From contig NZ_JACRYL010000010.1 in assembly GCF_014306625.1 (NCBI RefSeq), forward strand, positions 108,642 to 172,641: DNA of 64,000 nt. Direction: 5' to 3'. Source of the DNA: Pedobacter fastidiosus (lineage in GTDB: Bacteria > Bacteroidota > Bacteroidia > Sphingobacteriales > Sphingobacteriaceae). The position numbers were made by a program, and so were the translations under genes. Below the pieces are notes generated by a model. It saw nothing but the letters and a program-made list of their open reading frames with translations, was not told the DNA's origin and made no database searches. Below, piece after piece: positions 25,994-37,000 of the stretch. Numbering within the stretch: the first letter of the stretch is position 1; each line of letters begins with the position of its first letter.

Positions 25994-28900
25994 ATGAAAA
26001 AAGAAATTTTACTTAATGTATTTAATATCCATCGGGTAAGTAATTTTAAAAAGATACTTGTTTTGCCACTCGTTTTCGTGGCGCTGGTATCTCCAAATTA
26101 TGCAAGGGCAATTAACAAAACCAATTTAGAAATCAAGAAAAGTAAGGCTGATGTTGTAATCACCGGAACGGTAACGGCATCAACAGGCGAAACTTTACCG
26201 GGTGTTTCTGTAAGTTTAAAAGGAGGAGGAAAAACCGTAGTTACCGATGTTAACGGAAAATTTAGCATCAGTGTGCCCGAAAATTCTATTCTGGTATTTA
26301 ATTACATCGGCTATACCGCAAAAGAAGTTACGGTTTCTGCAACATCAACAGTAAATGTGGTTCTAGAATCTGCAAATACTACTTTAGATGATGTTGTCGT
26401 AATTGGCTATCAAACGGTAAGAAGAAAAGATTTAACGGGAGCCACAGGTTCTGTAAATATTGGCAACACCGAAAAATTAGTTTCGAGATCGTTACCAGAA
26501 GCTTTACAAGGGCAAACTCCCGGTGTTGCAGTAAGAAACGGTGGTGCACCAGGGCAAGAAGCGGTTGTAAACATCCGTGGATTGGCAACCTTTGGTAACG
26601 CAAGTCCGCTTTATGTAATCGATGGAATGATTGCAGATCCAAACACAACTGTGAGTCCGAACGATGTAGAAGATGTTCAGATTTTGAAAGATGCATCTGC
26701 AGCTGCCATTTATGGTTCTAGAGCTGGTAATGGTGTAATTTTAATTACCACAAAAAAGGGTAAGGAAGGACCTGCAAAAATATCTGTTACCTCTAGATAT
26801 AGCGTTTCGGAGGTTCATAATCTTTACGAAATGATGGATGCAAACGAATATGCGGCCACAAATACAAGAGCTTATCAGAACTCTAATGTAGCTATTCAGC
26901 CAGGTGTTGCAGCTTATAATGGCCGGATAAATACAGATTGGATTGATGAAACACTGAGAACAGGTTCTGTTCAAGATTACAATGCCAGCATCTCTGGTGG
27001 TGGTAATGGATCAAAATATCTTATTTCTGGTGGTTATTTTAAGGATAAAGGCGTATTAATTGCTCGAGAATTTGAGCGTGCATCTTTTAGGGTAAATACA
27101 GAAACGACAAAAGGAAGATTTAAATTCGGAGAAAATCTTTCGATTTCTTCATCTACCGCAAAAGCGCCATTTCAGGGCGGTGCATTTGCCGGTAATCCTT
27201 GGTATGATATGTTTACCAGTATCCCATTAATTCCCGTTCAAGATAATTCCTTAATCAGCACAAACAACCCTGGTGGATGGGGATATGGCTCTAATGCCAG
27301 TATCAATACTTTTTCTCGTAACCAAACAGCCATTGCGAACATCACTTCTGTAAAATCAAACTTTGCAAAAATTTTGGGTAATGCGTATGTCGATTTCAAA
27401 ATTATTGAAGGTTTAAACTATAAATTTAATGCAGGTGTAGAAACCAGTTTTGATAAAAGTAAAGCCATCAGAAAGGACGGTTCTTGGTATCAAAATCAAT
27501 CTCCAGATTTTAGTCAGTTAAGCGATAACCGCAATCAGTTTTTAAGTTACCTGTTAGAACATACTTTAAACTATAACTATAACATTGGCAAACACCGCAT
27601 TAATGGCGTTGTGGGTTATACAGAACAAACTACGCAAACAGATAATACTTTGGGTAGTGGCATTAAGCTGGCTCAGTTTGGTGGCGATTATTTTACAACT
27701 TTAACCTCAACATCAGGTGATGGAAGAAACTCATCAGGACAATTATACAAAAGCTTATTAAATTCATATTTAGGCAGATTGAACTACACTTATGATGATA
27801 AGTATTTAGTTACATTTACTTTCCGTGCCGATAAAGATTCTCGCTTTTCTCCACAGTTTAGAACTGGATATTTCCCATCCGGTGCATTGGGCTGGAGAAT
27901 TTCAAAAGAAGATTTCTTTAAGGTAGATTGGATTTCCGATTTAAAACTTCGTGGATCTTATGGCGCATTAGGTGTTAATACTTTAAGTCCATACCAATAC
28001 ATTGGATTTTTAAATCAGGCGCCCGATGCCATATTTGGAACAGGACAAACCTCAAATCCTGGTGCAATACAGGCAAAACTTGCTTCGGGCGATTTAAGAT
28101 GGGAAAAGAAAAAAACAACCAACTTAGGTTTTGATGCCTCATTATTAAAAGATCAGTTTACTGTTAATTTCGACGTCTTTAAATCGGTTTCTGAAGATGT
28201 TTTACTGAGTCAGCCTTTACCTGGTTACTTAGGTAATTTACAGGGCGATCCAATTGTAAACATCGGCTCTATTCAAAATAAAGGTGTTGAGCTAAGTTTG
28301 GGATATCGCCCAAAATTGAGCGGTGCTTTTAAATGGGATATTGCCGGCAACATCAGTGTAGTTAGAAATAAGGTTTTGGAACTGGGTAATTTAGGGATCG
28401 ATTTAGATACCGGCCTACCGAAAAATTACATCCAATCTGGCAATACCAGAACACAGGTTGGCCGCTCAATTGGCGAATACTACGTTTTAAAAACAGATGG
28501 TATTTTCCAAAGTCAGGCAGAAATAAATGCACATAAAGCGCAAAGTGCTTACGCAAAACCAGGCGATATCCGTTATGTAAATACTGTAGATGGTGGTACA
28601 AATGATGATATTAATGATAAGGATCGTGTTTTTGCAGGTTCTCCTTTTCCAAAATTTACCACAGGCTTACAGTTCAATTCGAGTTACAAAAACTTCAGTT
28701 TATCTCTACAATTATATGGTGCCTTCGGACAGAAATTGTATAACGATGTACTCAGAGAACTAGATAGTTATGGAAATTCTAACTATAGAAAAGCAATTAA
28801 TCCATGGACCCCAACAAACACCGATACAACTTTCCCAAGATTAGGTTATCAGTTTGCTGCTAATGATCGGGGCATTAATGAAAACGCTAGAGGAAACACT

Positions 28901-29161
28901 GATCGTTGGATTGAAGATGGATCATTCTTGAGATTGCGTAATGTAGAATTGGGTTACAGTTTACCTTCGAAATTAATTTCAAAAGCGAATATCAGTAATG
29001 CTCGTTTGTATGTGAGTGCACAAAACCTATTTACCATTACAAAATATAGTGGTCTTGATCCGGATGTGGTTGGTGCAAATCCAAATTTAGAGCCTGGTGT
29101 CGATAACGGAAATTATCCATCTTCAAGAATAATATCATTTGGTTTAAGTGTAGGATTCTAA
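25994..29161 (+). CDS. SusC-like TonB-dependent outer-membrane glycan transporter, second PUL
   Basis: A 1055-residue outer-membrane transporter. It has a longer than usual N-terminus: the signal peptide (KKILVLPLVFVALVSPNYARA) is followed by a ~25-residue charged linker before the carboxypeptidase-like domain (about 52-130, ITGTVTASTGETLPGVSVSL). The plug region (about 140-250) carries GQTPGVAVRNGGAPGQE, VNIRGLATFG and the SusC signature SPLYVIDGMIAD. The barrel ends SRIISFGLSVGF. It pairs with the SusD gene 17 bp downstream and starts the second PUL. Relative to the first SusC only the conserved plug motifs are shared, so the two systems are likely to import different glycans. Confidence 0.97.
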   Translation: MKKEILLNVFNIHRVSNFKKILVLPLVFVALVSPNYARAINKTNLEIKKSKADVVITGTVTASTGETLPGVSVSLKGGGKTVVTDVNGKFSISVPENSILVFNYIGYTAKEVTVSATSTVNVVLESANTTLDDVVVIGYQTVRRKDLTGATGSVNIGNTEKLVSRSLPEALQGQTPGVAVRNGGAPGQEAVVNIRGLATFGNASPLYVIDGMIADPNTTVSPNDVEDVQILKDASAAAIYGSRAGNGVILITTKKGKEGPAKISVTSRYSVSEVHNLYEMMDANEYAATNTRAYQNSNVAIQPGVAAYNGRINTDWIDETLRTGSVQDYNASISGGGNGSKYLISGGYFKDKGVLIAREFERASFRVNTETTKGRFKFGENLSISSSTAKAPFQGGAFAGNPWYDMFTSIPLIPVQDNSLISTNNPGGWGYGSNASINTFSRNQTAIANITSVKSNFAKILGNAYVDFKIIEGLNYKFNAGVETSFDKSKAIRKDGSWYQNQSPDFSQLSDNRNQFLSYLLEHTLNYNYNIGKHRINGVVGYTEQTTQTDNTLGSGIKLAQFGGDYFTTLTSTSGDGRNSSGQLYKSLLNSYLGRLNYTYDDKYLVTFTFRADKDSRFSPQFRTGYFPSGALGWRISKEDFFKVDWISDLKLRGSYGALGVNTLSPYQYIGFLNQAPDAIFGTGQTSNPGAIQAKLASGDLRWEKKKTTNLGFDASLLKDQFTVNFDVFKSVSEDVLLSQPLPGYLGNLQGDPIVNIGSIQNKGVELSLGYRPKLSGAFKWDIAGNISVVRNKVLELGNLGIDLDTGLPKNYIQSGNTRTQVGRSIGEYYVLKTDGIFQSQAEINAHKAQSAYAKPGDIRYVNTVDGGTNDDINDKDRVFAGSPFPKFTTGLQFNSSYKNFSLSLQLYGAFGQKLYNDVLRELDSYGNSNYRKAINPWTPTNTDTTFPRLGYQFAANDRGINENARGNTDRWIEDGSFLRLRNVELGYSLPSKLISKANISNARLYVSAQNLFTITKYSGLDPDVVGANPNLEPGVDNGNYPSSRIISFGLSVGF

Positions 29162-29178
29162 TTATCAATAAAGAAATC

Positions 29179-30714
29179 ATGAAAAAATATATAATCATAT
29201 TAGCTGCATCTTTTATCGCCCTATCGGGATGTAAAAGAGATTTTGATGCTGTTAATCCCAATGCACCTACAATTGCAAGTTTTTGGAAAACGAGCGACGA
29301 TGCAACAAAGGGGATTAATGCGGTTTACAGTACGTTTTATCGTACTGCAGGTTTATATTCCCGTTGGATTTTTTACCACGGAATTTTAAAATCGGATGAA
29401 GGTTTCGGTTCTGGTGGAGATGGGGGTTTAAATAACTTAATGCGTTTTAACCAAACCAATTATAATGATGGTTTAACGGCACAAACTTGGTCTACTTTAT
29501 ACGTTGGTATTTTTAGGGCAAACCAGGTAATTGCCAATGTACCTGCCATTAACATGGATGAAACTTCTAAAAGGAGAATTATTGCAGAAGCAAAGTTTTT
29601 AAGAGCATTGTTTTATTATAACCTTACGCTTTATTTCGGCAGACCGCCACTAATGTTAGAACCATCGCAACCAAAAGATGTACCAGCTAATGCAACTTCA
29701 GCACAGGCATACGCTCAAGTTGCGAAAGATTTAACTGAAGCCATAGCCGATTTGCCAACAAGTTACGCCGCAAGCGATCTTGGCAGAGCAACTAAAGGCG
29801 CTGCCTATGCATTGTTAGGAAAAACTTATTTACAACAAAAGTTATATCAGCCTGCATTAGATGCATTTGCTTATTTGGTAACAGGACCTGGAAGTTCTAC
29901 TTATAACTTAACTGCAGATTATCGTGATAATTTTATAATTAGTAAAGAGAACAACATCGAATCTGTTTTTGAAATTCAGTTTAGCGAAAATCAATCTGAA
30001 AGTACAGATGATGATGTAGATGAATCGAGAATAAATAATACTGGATCATCAATTGCTCAGTTTTTTGCGCCTCCGGGAATTGGTTATTCTGATGGTGCAG
30101 CCCGTAGATGGGTGGTGAACGAATTTCTCCAAGAAACAACTGTAGGTGGTGCTCAAGATCCACGTTTGGCCGCATCGTTTATTTTTAACAACGCAAATCC
30201 GGCAGGACCAACAGCAACTTTGGTTTACGGACAAACATTTGCAAGCCGTTATGGCAATGGCCCAGATGCAAATGGCGTATGGTTCCGTAAATTATTAAAT
30301 GATCATTGGAAAAATCAGGAAGGATTCCGTTCTCCAAATAATTACCGCTTAATTCGTTATGCTGATGTTCTTTTGATGTATGCAGAATGTCTTAACGGTT
30401 TAAACAGAACCGCAGAAGCTTATCCTTTTGTGGATAGAGTGAGACAGCGTGCTGGGCTTGCAACTTTAACCGCAACAAAACCAGGTTTATCTCAGGCTCA
30501 GTTTTTAACTCAATTAAAACACGAACGCCTTACCGAACTTGCAGGCGAAGGCTGGCGCTGGGCAGATCTTGCCCGTTGGGGAGATTTAGGCCCGGCTTTA
30601 GCAACCAGAGATGCTGATTTTTCAGGTTTTATAGTTGGGAAACATGAACTTTATCCAATTCCGCAAAGCGATATAGATTTAAATCCAAATTTAACGCAAA
30701 ATCCAAAATACTAA
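29179..30714 (+). CDS. SusD/RagB-like surface glycan-binding lipoprotein, second PUL
   Basis: A 511-residue lipoprotein with lipobox ALSGC (signal MKKYIIILAASFIALSGC) and mature start KRDFDAVNPNAPT. The SusD N-terminal helical region (about 25-230) includes EAKFLRALFYYNLTLYFG and LGRATKGAAYALLGKTYL; the C-terminal RagB/SusD domain contains NNYRLIRYADVLLMYAECLN, LKHERLTELAGEGWRWADLARWG and the final YPIPQSDIDLNPNLTQNPKY. It is the partner of the preceding SusC. A strong hairpin follows the stop codon, which could lower transcription into the enzyme genes relative to SusCD. Confidence 0.97.
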   Translation: MKKYIIILAASFIALSGCKRDFDAVNPNAPTIASFWKTSDDATKGINAVYSTFYRTAGLYSRWIFYHGILKSDEGFGSGGDGGLNNLMRFNQTNYNDGLTAQTWSTLYVGIFRANQVIANVPAINMDETSKRRIIAEAKFLRALFYYNLTLYFGRPPLMLEPSQPKDVPANATSAQAYAQVAKDLTEAIADLPTSYAASDLGRATKGAAYALLGKTYLQQKLYQPALDAFAYLVTGPGSSTYNLTADYRDNFIISKENNIESVFEIQFSENQSESTDDDVDESRINNTGSSIAQFFAPPGIGYSDGAARRWVVNEFLQETTVGGAQDPRLAASFIFNNANPAGPTATLVYGQTFASRYGNGPDANGVWFRKLLNDHWKNQEGFRSPNNYRLIRYADVLLMYAECLNGLNRTAEAYPFVDRVRQRAGLATLTATKPGLSQAQFLTQLKHERLTELAGEGWRWADLARWGDLGPALATRDADFSGFIVGKHELYPIPQSDIDLNPNLTQNPKY

Positions 30715-30719
30715 TTTTA

Positions 30720-30749
30720 AAGGCTAGTGGCCGTTTAGCCACTAGCCTT
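30720..30749 (+). terminator. Strong hairpin between SusD and GH43 genes
   Basis: Perfect 12-bp arms AAGGCTAGTGGC (30720-30731) and GCCACTAGCCTT (30738-30749) with a 6-nt loop. It is not followed by a T run, so it is more likely a partial terminator, mRNA-end stabiliser or attenuator between the SusCD part and the enzyme part of the same operon than a complete stop. Confidence 0.65.
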
Positions 30750-30770
30750 ATCCACTAATCAGATACCGAT

Positions 30771-31862
30771 ATGATTAACAATTTTAAATATTTAAAGCGC
30801 AGATCCTTAAACTTGATTTTTGGAAGTTTGGTTATTTCTGCATTTCTATCTTGTGGAAAATCTGGTAGCCCAGCTCCAATCGAGCCAGTTATACCACCCC
30901 CTACTGCATCTACATTTGCAAATCCATTAATGAATGGTGCCGATCCTGCCGTTTTTCAAAAGGATGGAGTGTATTATTACTTGCAAACAAATGGCAGTTC
31001 AATCGTTTTGTATGCAACCACAGCAATGACTAAACTTGCAGCTGCGGTTCCAAAAACAGTGTACACGCCAACAGCTGGTGCACAAAATGCAAGAAATGTT
31101 TGGGCACCCGAAATATTTTATTTTGATGGCAAATGGTATATCTATTACACAGCCGGTAATGGAGCAGATATTAGTCAGAGAACTTGGGTTTTGGAAAATA
31201 GTAGTGCCGATCCAACAACTGGAAGTTGGGTAGATAAAGGCCGTATTTTTAGCACAAGTGCAGATTTTTGGGCAATTGACGGTACCGTTTTCGAATTTAA
31301 TGGAAGTAGATATTTCCTTTGGTGTGGAAGACCAGATTTAACAAATGTTAATCTAACGCAGAATATCTACATTTCAAAAATGACAAATCCATACACCTTA
31401 GAAGGTACAGCAACCAAACTAACCGAACCAGAATTTAACTGGGAGAAAAATGGTTTTGGCGTTAATGAAGGTCCAGAAGTGTTGGTTACTTCAGATAATA
31501 AGCCCTTCTTAATTTATTCGGCAAGTTATTGCGGTACCGATGATTACGCATTGGGAATGTTGAGTCTTAAGGCAGGTGGAAATCCTCTTGTTAAAACCGA
31601 TTGGATAAAATCCGCACAACCAGTATTTTCTAAACAGCCTCAAAATAATGCTTTTGGCCCTGGTCATAATTCATTTTTTAAATCTCCGGATGGAAAAGAA
31701 AACTGGATAATTTATCATGCCAACTCTGCAACCAACCAAGGCTGTGCCGATAAGAGAAATATCAGGATGCAAAAATTTACTTTCAAGGCAGATGGAAGTC
31801 CCGATTTTGGGGAACCTGTAGCTACTGGATTACAGATAAACAAACCTTCCGGAGAACAATAA
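30771..31862 (+). CDS. GH43 family glycosidase, lipoprotein (probable alpha-L-arabinofuranosidase)
   Basis: A 363-residue five-bladed propeller enzyme. The signal ends with lipobox FLSC, followed by a Pro-rich linker. The three GH43 catalytic acids are in place: base Asp58 in NGADPAVF, pKa-modulating Asp170 in FWAIDGTVF and general acid Glu233 in VNEGPEVL. The WAPEIFYFDGKWYIYYTA strand is typical. Many GH43 enzymes with this architecture release arabinose; beta-xylosidase activity is the main alternative. It is the first enzyme of the second PUL, 56 bp after SusD across the hairpin, and ends 1 bp before a second GH43 that shares the same domain plan, suggesting old duplication. Confidence 0.92.
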   Translation: MINNFKYLKRRSLNLIFGSLVISAFLSCGKSGSPAPIEPVIPPPTASTFANPLMNGADPAVFQKDGVYYYLQTNGSSIVLYATTAMTKLAAAVPKTVYTPTAGAQNARNVWAPEIFYFDGKWYIYYTAGNGADISQRTWVLENSSADPTTGSWVDKGRIFSTSADFWAIDGTVFEFNGSRYFLWCGRPDLTNVNLTQNIYISKMTNPYTLEGTATKLTEPEFNWEKNGFGVNEGPEVLVTSDNKPFLIYSASYCGTDDYALGMLSLKAGGNPLVKTDWIKSAQPVFSKQPQNNAFGPGHNSFFKSPDGKENWIIYHANSATNQGCADKRNIRMQKFTFKADGSPDFGEPVATGLQINKPSGEQ

Positions 31863-31863
31863 A

Positions 31864-32910
31864 ATGAGCAACAATAAAATCTTCCTAAAATTTATTTTGA
31901 TGTGCCTGGCTATGTTTGGTACAACAATCTCTTTTGCTCAAACCTTTACAAATCCCTTATTGCCATCTGGAGCTGATCCATGGAGCATTTACAAAGATGG
32001 ATATTATTATTATACCCAATCCATGCAGAGTAAGCTGGTAATTTGGAAAACAAAAAACTTGGCAGATTTAAAAACGGCCGAGAAAAAGACCATTTTCCTT
32101 CCTCCAGCTGGTAAAGCGTATTCGAAAGAATTATGGGCACCAGAAATCCATTTTATAAACGGCAAATGGTATGTTTATTTTGCTGCGGATGATGGCGATA
32201 ATAACACCCATAGAATGTATGTATTGGAAAATTCAAATAAAGATCCTTTAAAAGGCAGTTGGGTTTTTAAGGGAAAAGTTGGAGATGTTACCAATAAATG
32301 GGCTATTGATGGATCTGTATTTATCTATCAGAAACAGCTTTACATGATCTGGGCAGGATGGGAAGGTGATGTGAATCAAAAGCAGGAAATCTACATCGCA
32401 AAAATGAAAAATCCATGGACAATTGATGGCGAAAGACATAAAATATCTTCACCACAGTTCGATTGGGAAAAACATGGAGATTTAAACGATCCAAAAAACC
32501 CTCCACATGTGGATGTAAACGAAGGTCCACAGATTTTGATTAACAAAGGGAAAGTCTTTCTAATTTATTCAGCCAGTGGATGTTGGACAGATTTTTATGC
32601 ATTGGGCATGTTAACCTTGAAAGGTAAAAATCTTTTAAATGCTTCTTCTTGGGTAAAAAGTAAACAGCCAGTGTTTAAGCAATCGCCAGAAAATGGAGTT
32701 TATGCACCGGGACACAATTCTTTCTTTAAATCTCCAGATGGAAAGGAAGATTGGATTCTTTATCACGCAAACTCTGGCCCGGGGCAAGGTTGTGGCGGAC
32801 AGCGTTCTCCGAGAGCACAGAAATTTACATGGAATGCAGATGGATCTCCAAACTTTGGTAAACCATTAAAAACAGATCAGAAATTAAAAATTCCGTCAGA
32901 AAAAAAATAA
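31864..32910 (+). CDS. GH43 family glycosidase, exported
   Basis: A 348-residue enzyme with a classical signal peptide ending at SFAQ, hence periplasmic or secreted rather than lipid-anchored like its neighbour. Catalytic acids are Asp38 in SGADPWSI, Asp149 in KWAIDGSVF and Glu220 in DVNEGPQIL. It shares WAPEIHFINGKWYVYFAADD and the ending motif PGHNSFFKSPDGKEDWILYHA with the preceding GH43, consistent with tandem duplication followed by a change of location. An insert of about 10 residues (DLNDPKNPPH) precedes the general acid. Probable activity is arabinofuranosidase on a related linkage; the exact one is unknown. The start is 1 bp after the previous stop. Confidence 0.92.
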   Translation: MSNNKIFLKFILMCLAMFGTTISFAQTFTNPLLPSGADPWSIYKDGYYYYTQSMQSKLVIWKTKNLADLKTAEKKTIFLPPAGKAYSKELWAPEIHFINGKWYVYFAADDGDNNTHRMYVLENSNKDPLKGSWVFKGKVGDVTNKWAIDGSVFIYQKQLYMIWAGWEGDVNQKQEIYIAKMKNPWTIDGERHKISSPQFDWEKHGDLNDPKNPPHVDVNEGPQILINKGKVFLIYSASGCWTDFYALGMLTLKGKNLLNASSWVKSKQPVFKQSPENGVYAPGHNSFFKSPDGKEDWILYHANSGPGQGCGGQRSPRAQKFTWNADGSPNFGKPLKTDQKLKIPSEKK

Positions 32911-32951
32911 ATTAGCAAAGCCGATTATTCTATAATTTAAAAAGATATTAA

Positions 32952-34028
32952 ATGAAAAAGTATTTTAATTACCTGTTCCTTTTCCTTGCGGTTTTTACCA
33001 TAGAAGCCAGTGCACAAGATAAAACGGAAATTGTTGGAAAAGTATGGTCAATAGAAAAAACCAATGCTTGGTACAAACAATATAAATGGATAAATGGAGC
33101 AGATTTTTTGCCCAGTACCGCTATTAATCAATTGGAAATGTGGCAAGCAGATAGTTTTGATCCAACCACCATTGATAAGGAACTTGGGTGGGCCGAAGGG
33201 ATTGGTTTTAATACCATGAGGGTTTATTTGCATAGTTTGGCATGGAAGCAAGATCAGGCGGGCTTTAAGAAAAGAATGGATCAATATTTAACCATTGCCG
33301 ATAAACACCACATTAAGACCATTTTTGTATTCTTTGATGATTGCTGGAATAAACAAGCTAAAATTGGCAAGCAACCAGAACCAAAATTAGGCATTCACAA
33401 TTCTGGATGGGTTCAAGATCCTGGAGATCCAGATTTTAAAGAAGAGGCTAACTTTCCTGCGCTTGAAAAATATGTTAAAGATGTTTTAACGCGATTTAAA
33501 GCAGACAAACGAATTCTTTTGTGGGATTTGTATAATGAACCTGGCAACTCGGGTAAATTAACAGCTTCGTTGCCACTATTAAAAAATGTTTTTACTTGGG
33601 CTAGAGCAGTAAATCCAGAACAGCCAATTAGTGCAGGACTTTGGGCGTGGAATTTTAAAGAACTGAATGCTTTTCAGGCACTAAATTCTGATGTAATTAC
33701 CTATCACGATTATGAAGAACCACAATGGCATCAAAGGGTAATTGATATGTTAAGATCGCATGGAAGACCTATGATCTGTACAGAATATATGGCCAGAACT
33801 CGAGGTAGCCGTTTTGAAAACGTAATGCCCATGTTGAAGAAAGAAAATATTGGCGCCATTAATTGGGGACTTGTAGATGGAAAATCGAACACAAAATACG
33901 CTTGGGATACGCCTTTGAAAAATGGAGAGGAACCAAAAGAATGGTTTCATGATGTTTTCCACAAAGATGGTACACCTTATAAAACGGACGAAGTAGAACT
34001 GATTAAAAAACTTAATGATAAAAAATAA
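32952..34028 (+). CDS. Clan GH-A glycoside hydrolase (GH5-like), exported
   Basis: A 358-residue protein with a signal peptide ending near ASAQ and one (beta/alpha)8 barrel. The acid/base Glu196 is in LLWDLYNEPGNS and the nucleophile Glu278 in MICTEYMART, the two clan GH-A signatures. Other barrel strands are GFNTMRVYLHSLAW and IKTIFVFFDDCWN. Such proteins are often labelled cellulase-fold or xylanase without proof. Partnered with two GH43 enzymes it may cut the backbone of an arabinose-decorated glycan, but exo-activity is equally possible. It lies 41 bp after the second GH43 and 57 bp before the HTCS. Confidence 0.88.
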   Translation: MKKYFNYLFLFLAVFTIEASAQDKTEIVGKVWSIEKTNAWYKQYKWINGADFLPSTAINQLEMWQADSFDPTTIDKELGWAEGIGFNTMRVYLHSLAWKQDQAGFKKRMDQYLTIADKHHIKTIFVFFDDCWNKQAKIGKQPEPKLGIHNSGWVQDPGDPDFKEEANFPALEKYVKDVLTRFKADKRILLWDLYNEPGNSGKLTASLPLLKNVFTWARAVNPEQPISAGLWAWNFKELNAFQALNSDVITYHDYEEPQWHQRVIDMLRSHGRPMICTEYMARTRGSRFENVMPMLKKENIGAINWGLVDGKSNTKYAWDTPLKNGEEPKEWFHDVFHKDGTPYKTDEVELIKKLNDKK

Positions 34029-34085
34029 GCCATTCAGCAACCGAAAGATCAGTATCTTGGCTTAAAGTATTTCTAACCATTTAAT

Positions 34086-37000
34086 ATGATTAAAAAATTA
34101 AGCAGGGCAATAGCCCTGTTACTTTTTTTTAGCCTGTTTTTATTACAGGCAACTGTTGCCCAAAAAATATTCTTTAGGCATTACACGGTTACTGATGGTT
34201 TGTGTGCCAATACCATTTGGGATATTGAACAGGATGAGCAGGGTTATATGTGGTTTGGAACCAAATATGGGCTCAGCAGATTCGATGGCTATAATTTTAA
34301 ATCCTTTCAATATCAAAAGGGCGTTCCAGAAAGTCTAGGTAATAATTTCATCCGAAAAATATTTAAATACAATGCAAAAACATTTTGGATCGGTACGGAC
34401 GAGGGGATTTATATTTTCAATTTAGAAACTGAAAAGTTTAGTTTATTTGCTCCGCTTGGGCATTTTTTTATTAACGATATTCTTCGTTCAAAAAACGGCG
34501 ATATCTGGATTGCCACGAAAGAAAAAGGAGTTTATCAGTTTCAGAATAAAACTAAAAAACTCGTCAATTTCTCTACTTCATCACCATCTAAAATATCATC
34601 GAATGAAGTTTCTAAGTTATTGCAAGATGATGCGGGCAATATCTGGATTGGAACTTATGGGCAAGGTATTGATGTTCTAAATCCAACCAACCATCAACTT
34701 AGGCATTATAGCGCATCTTCGGCTAACGGAAAATTATCAAGCAATGTAATCTTGGATTTATATAAAGATGGGCAGGGCGATATTTGGATTGGCACCATGG
34801 CTGGCGGTTTAAACGTTTGGCGAAAAAACGATGATACTTTCAAGGTTTATCAAAAGTCGGCAGGCAATTCCATCAGTGATAATATTGTTAGGGCAATTTA
34901 CGAGCCTAAACCCGGCTTTCTTTATCTAGGAACTGAAAAGGGACTGAATATTTTCGATTTGAAAAATCAGCGCTTTACTGTTTATCAGAATAAAAATAAT
35001 GATCCGTTCAGCATAAATGATGATGCCGTTTATAATGTTTTTAAAGATAAAGAAGGTGGCATTTGGGCCGGGACTTACTTTGGTGGTTTAAATTATTACC
35101 ATGAAAGTAGCTTAGGCTTCGAATTTTACTACCCATCAGGTGTAAAGAATTCGCTCTCAGGTAATGCCGTTAGCGCTTTTTTAGAAACAAAACCCGGAAA
35201 TATTTGGGTGGGGACGGAAGATGGAGGATTAAATTATTTTAACGCGGTTGACAAAACCTTTAAAAAATTTCCTTTTTCAGCCAATCAAGATAGTCTGTCT
35301 TATCACAACATTCATGCATTATTTAAAGATAAGGCTGGCAATATTTGGATTGGCATGTACACTGGTGGGTTAAACATTCTAAACCCAATTACTGGCAAAA
35401 TTAAGCGCTATAAAAGCGATCCATCCAACCCCAATACGCTGAGTGATAACAGTGTGTATTCTATTGATGAAGATCGAGAAGGCCGAATCTGGATCTCTAC
35501 CATATCTGGATTAAACCTCTACGATCCCCAGAAAGATTGTTTTATTAGAATCAAGGGCAAAAAATTAGAGAAAAGCTGTATCTATCAAGTTTATCAAGAT
35601 AAGGATCATGTTATTTGGATAGCTACTTACGATAATGGTTTGATTAGAATGGATCAAGAGAAACAGCTTACACAATACGCCTATTCCAAAAATGCAGGTT
35701 CCATTAGCTCTAATAAAATTATCTGTATGCTTGATGATGATGCCGGAAATTTATGGCTCGGAACCGACGGCGGAGGCTTAAATGTGCTGAATAAAAAAAC
35801 TGGAAAATTTAAGGTTTACGAAGAAGGAAACTGGGTAAAAAGTGCTGTAGTTTATGGCATAGTAAAAGATGATTCTGGAAAAATGTGGTTTTCTACCAAT
35901 AACGGAGTTTTTGAATTCGATCCAAAATCTAAAACGAAGAGGAGTTTTGGTAAATGGGATAATCTGCAAAGTCAGCAATATAATTACAAAGCTTACTATA
36001 AGGATTTATCAGGCAAGTTATATTTTGGAGGGATAAATGGATTTAATGCTTTTTACCCTAATCAGGTTAAAAGTATGGTGACTACTCCACGAATTTCGTT
36101 TACCAACTTCCAATTATTTAATAAGGATTTAGATTTAAATGCTGAAAATAGTCCGTTAAAAAAATCGATCAATTATACGGATGAGATTGTTTTAAATCAC
36201 GATCAATCGGTTTTAAGTATCGAATACGCTTCGCTAAGTTTTATTGCGCCCAACAAAATCCAATATGCTTTTAAGATGGAGGGATTTGATAAAAACTGGA
36301 ATAATGTTGGGAGCCAGAGAAAGGCAACATACACCAATCTTCCGGCAGGAGACTACGTTTTTAAAGTGAAGGAAACTGATGAGCTGTTGCACGATAATGG
36401 AAAAGTTTCGACCATTAAAGTCCGCATTCTTCCACCATTTTACAAAACCAACATCGCCTATTTCTTTTATTTGATTGTGTTCATAATCACCGCATTTTTA
36501 TTGCGAAAATACATTTATGATAAAGAACGGAAGCGAAACGAGATCAAACTAGAAAGGTTGAAGAACAAAAGTGAGCAGGATTTTTATAAACAGAAGATTG
36601 AGTTTTTTACGGCAATGGCTCATGAAATAAGGACGCCACTTTCTTTAATTATTGCACCCTTAGAAAGATTACTTTCTAAAAAACAAACAGATCCCGAGAG
36701 TTTAGACCAGTTGCAGGTTATGGAAGAAAACTCGGATCGCCTTCTTACACTCGTTAATCAACTCTTGGATTTTAGGCGGATAGAAAGTGATATTTTCGAT
36801 ATCCATACCGAACCGTTAGAACTGATTTATTTGGTGAATAGCATTAGAGATCGATTCTCGCCAATCGCGATCAAAAATGGTCTTGAGTTTTCTGTAAGCA
36901 GTCATTTTCAGCATCTTAATATCGAAGCAGATCCAGAAGCACTGATGAAAATATTGAGCAATTTATTAATTAATGCATTCAAATTTGCTAGAAAGAAGCT

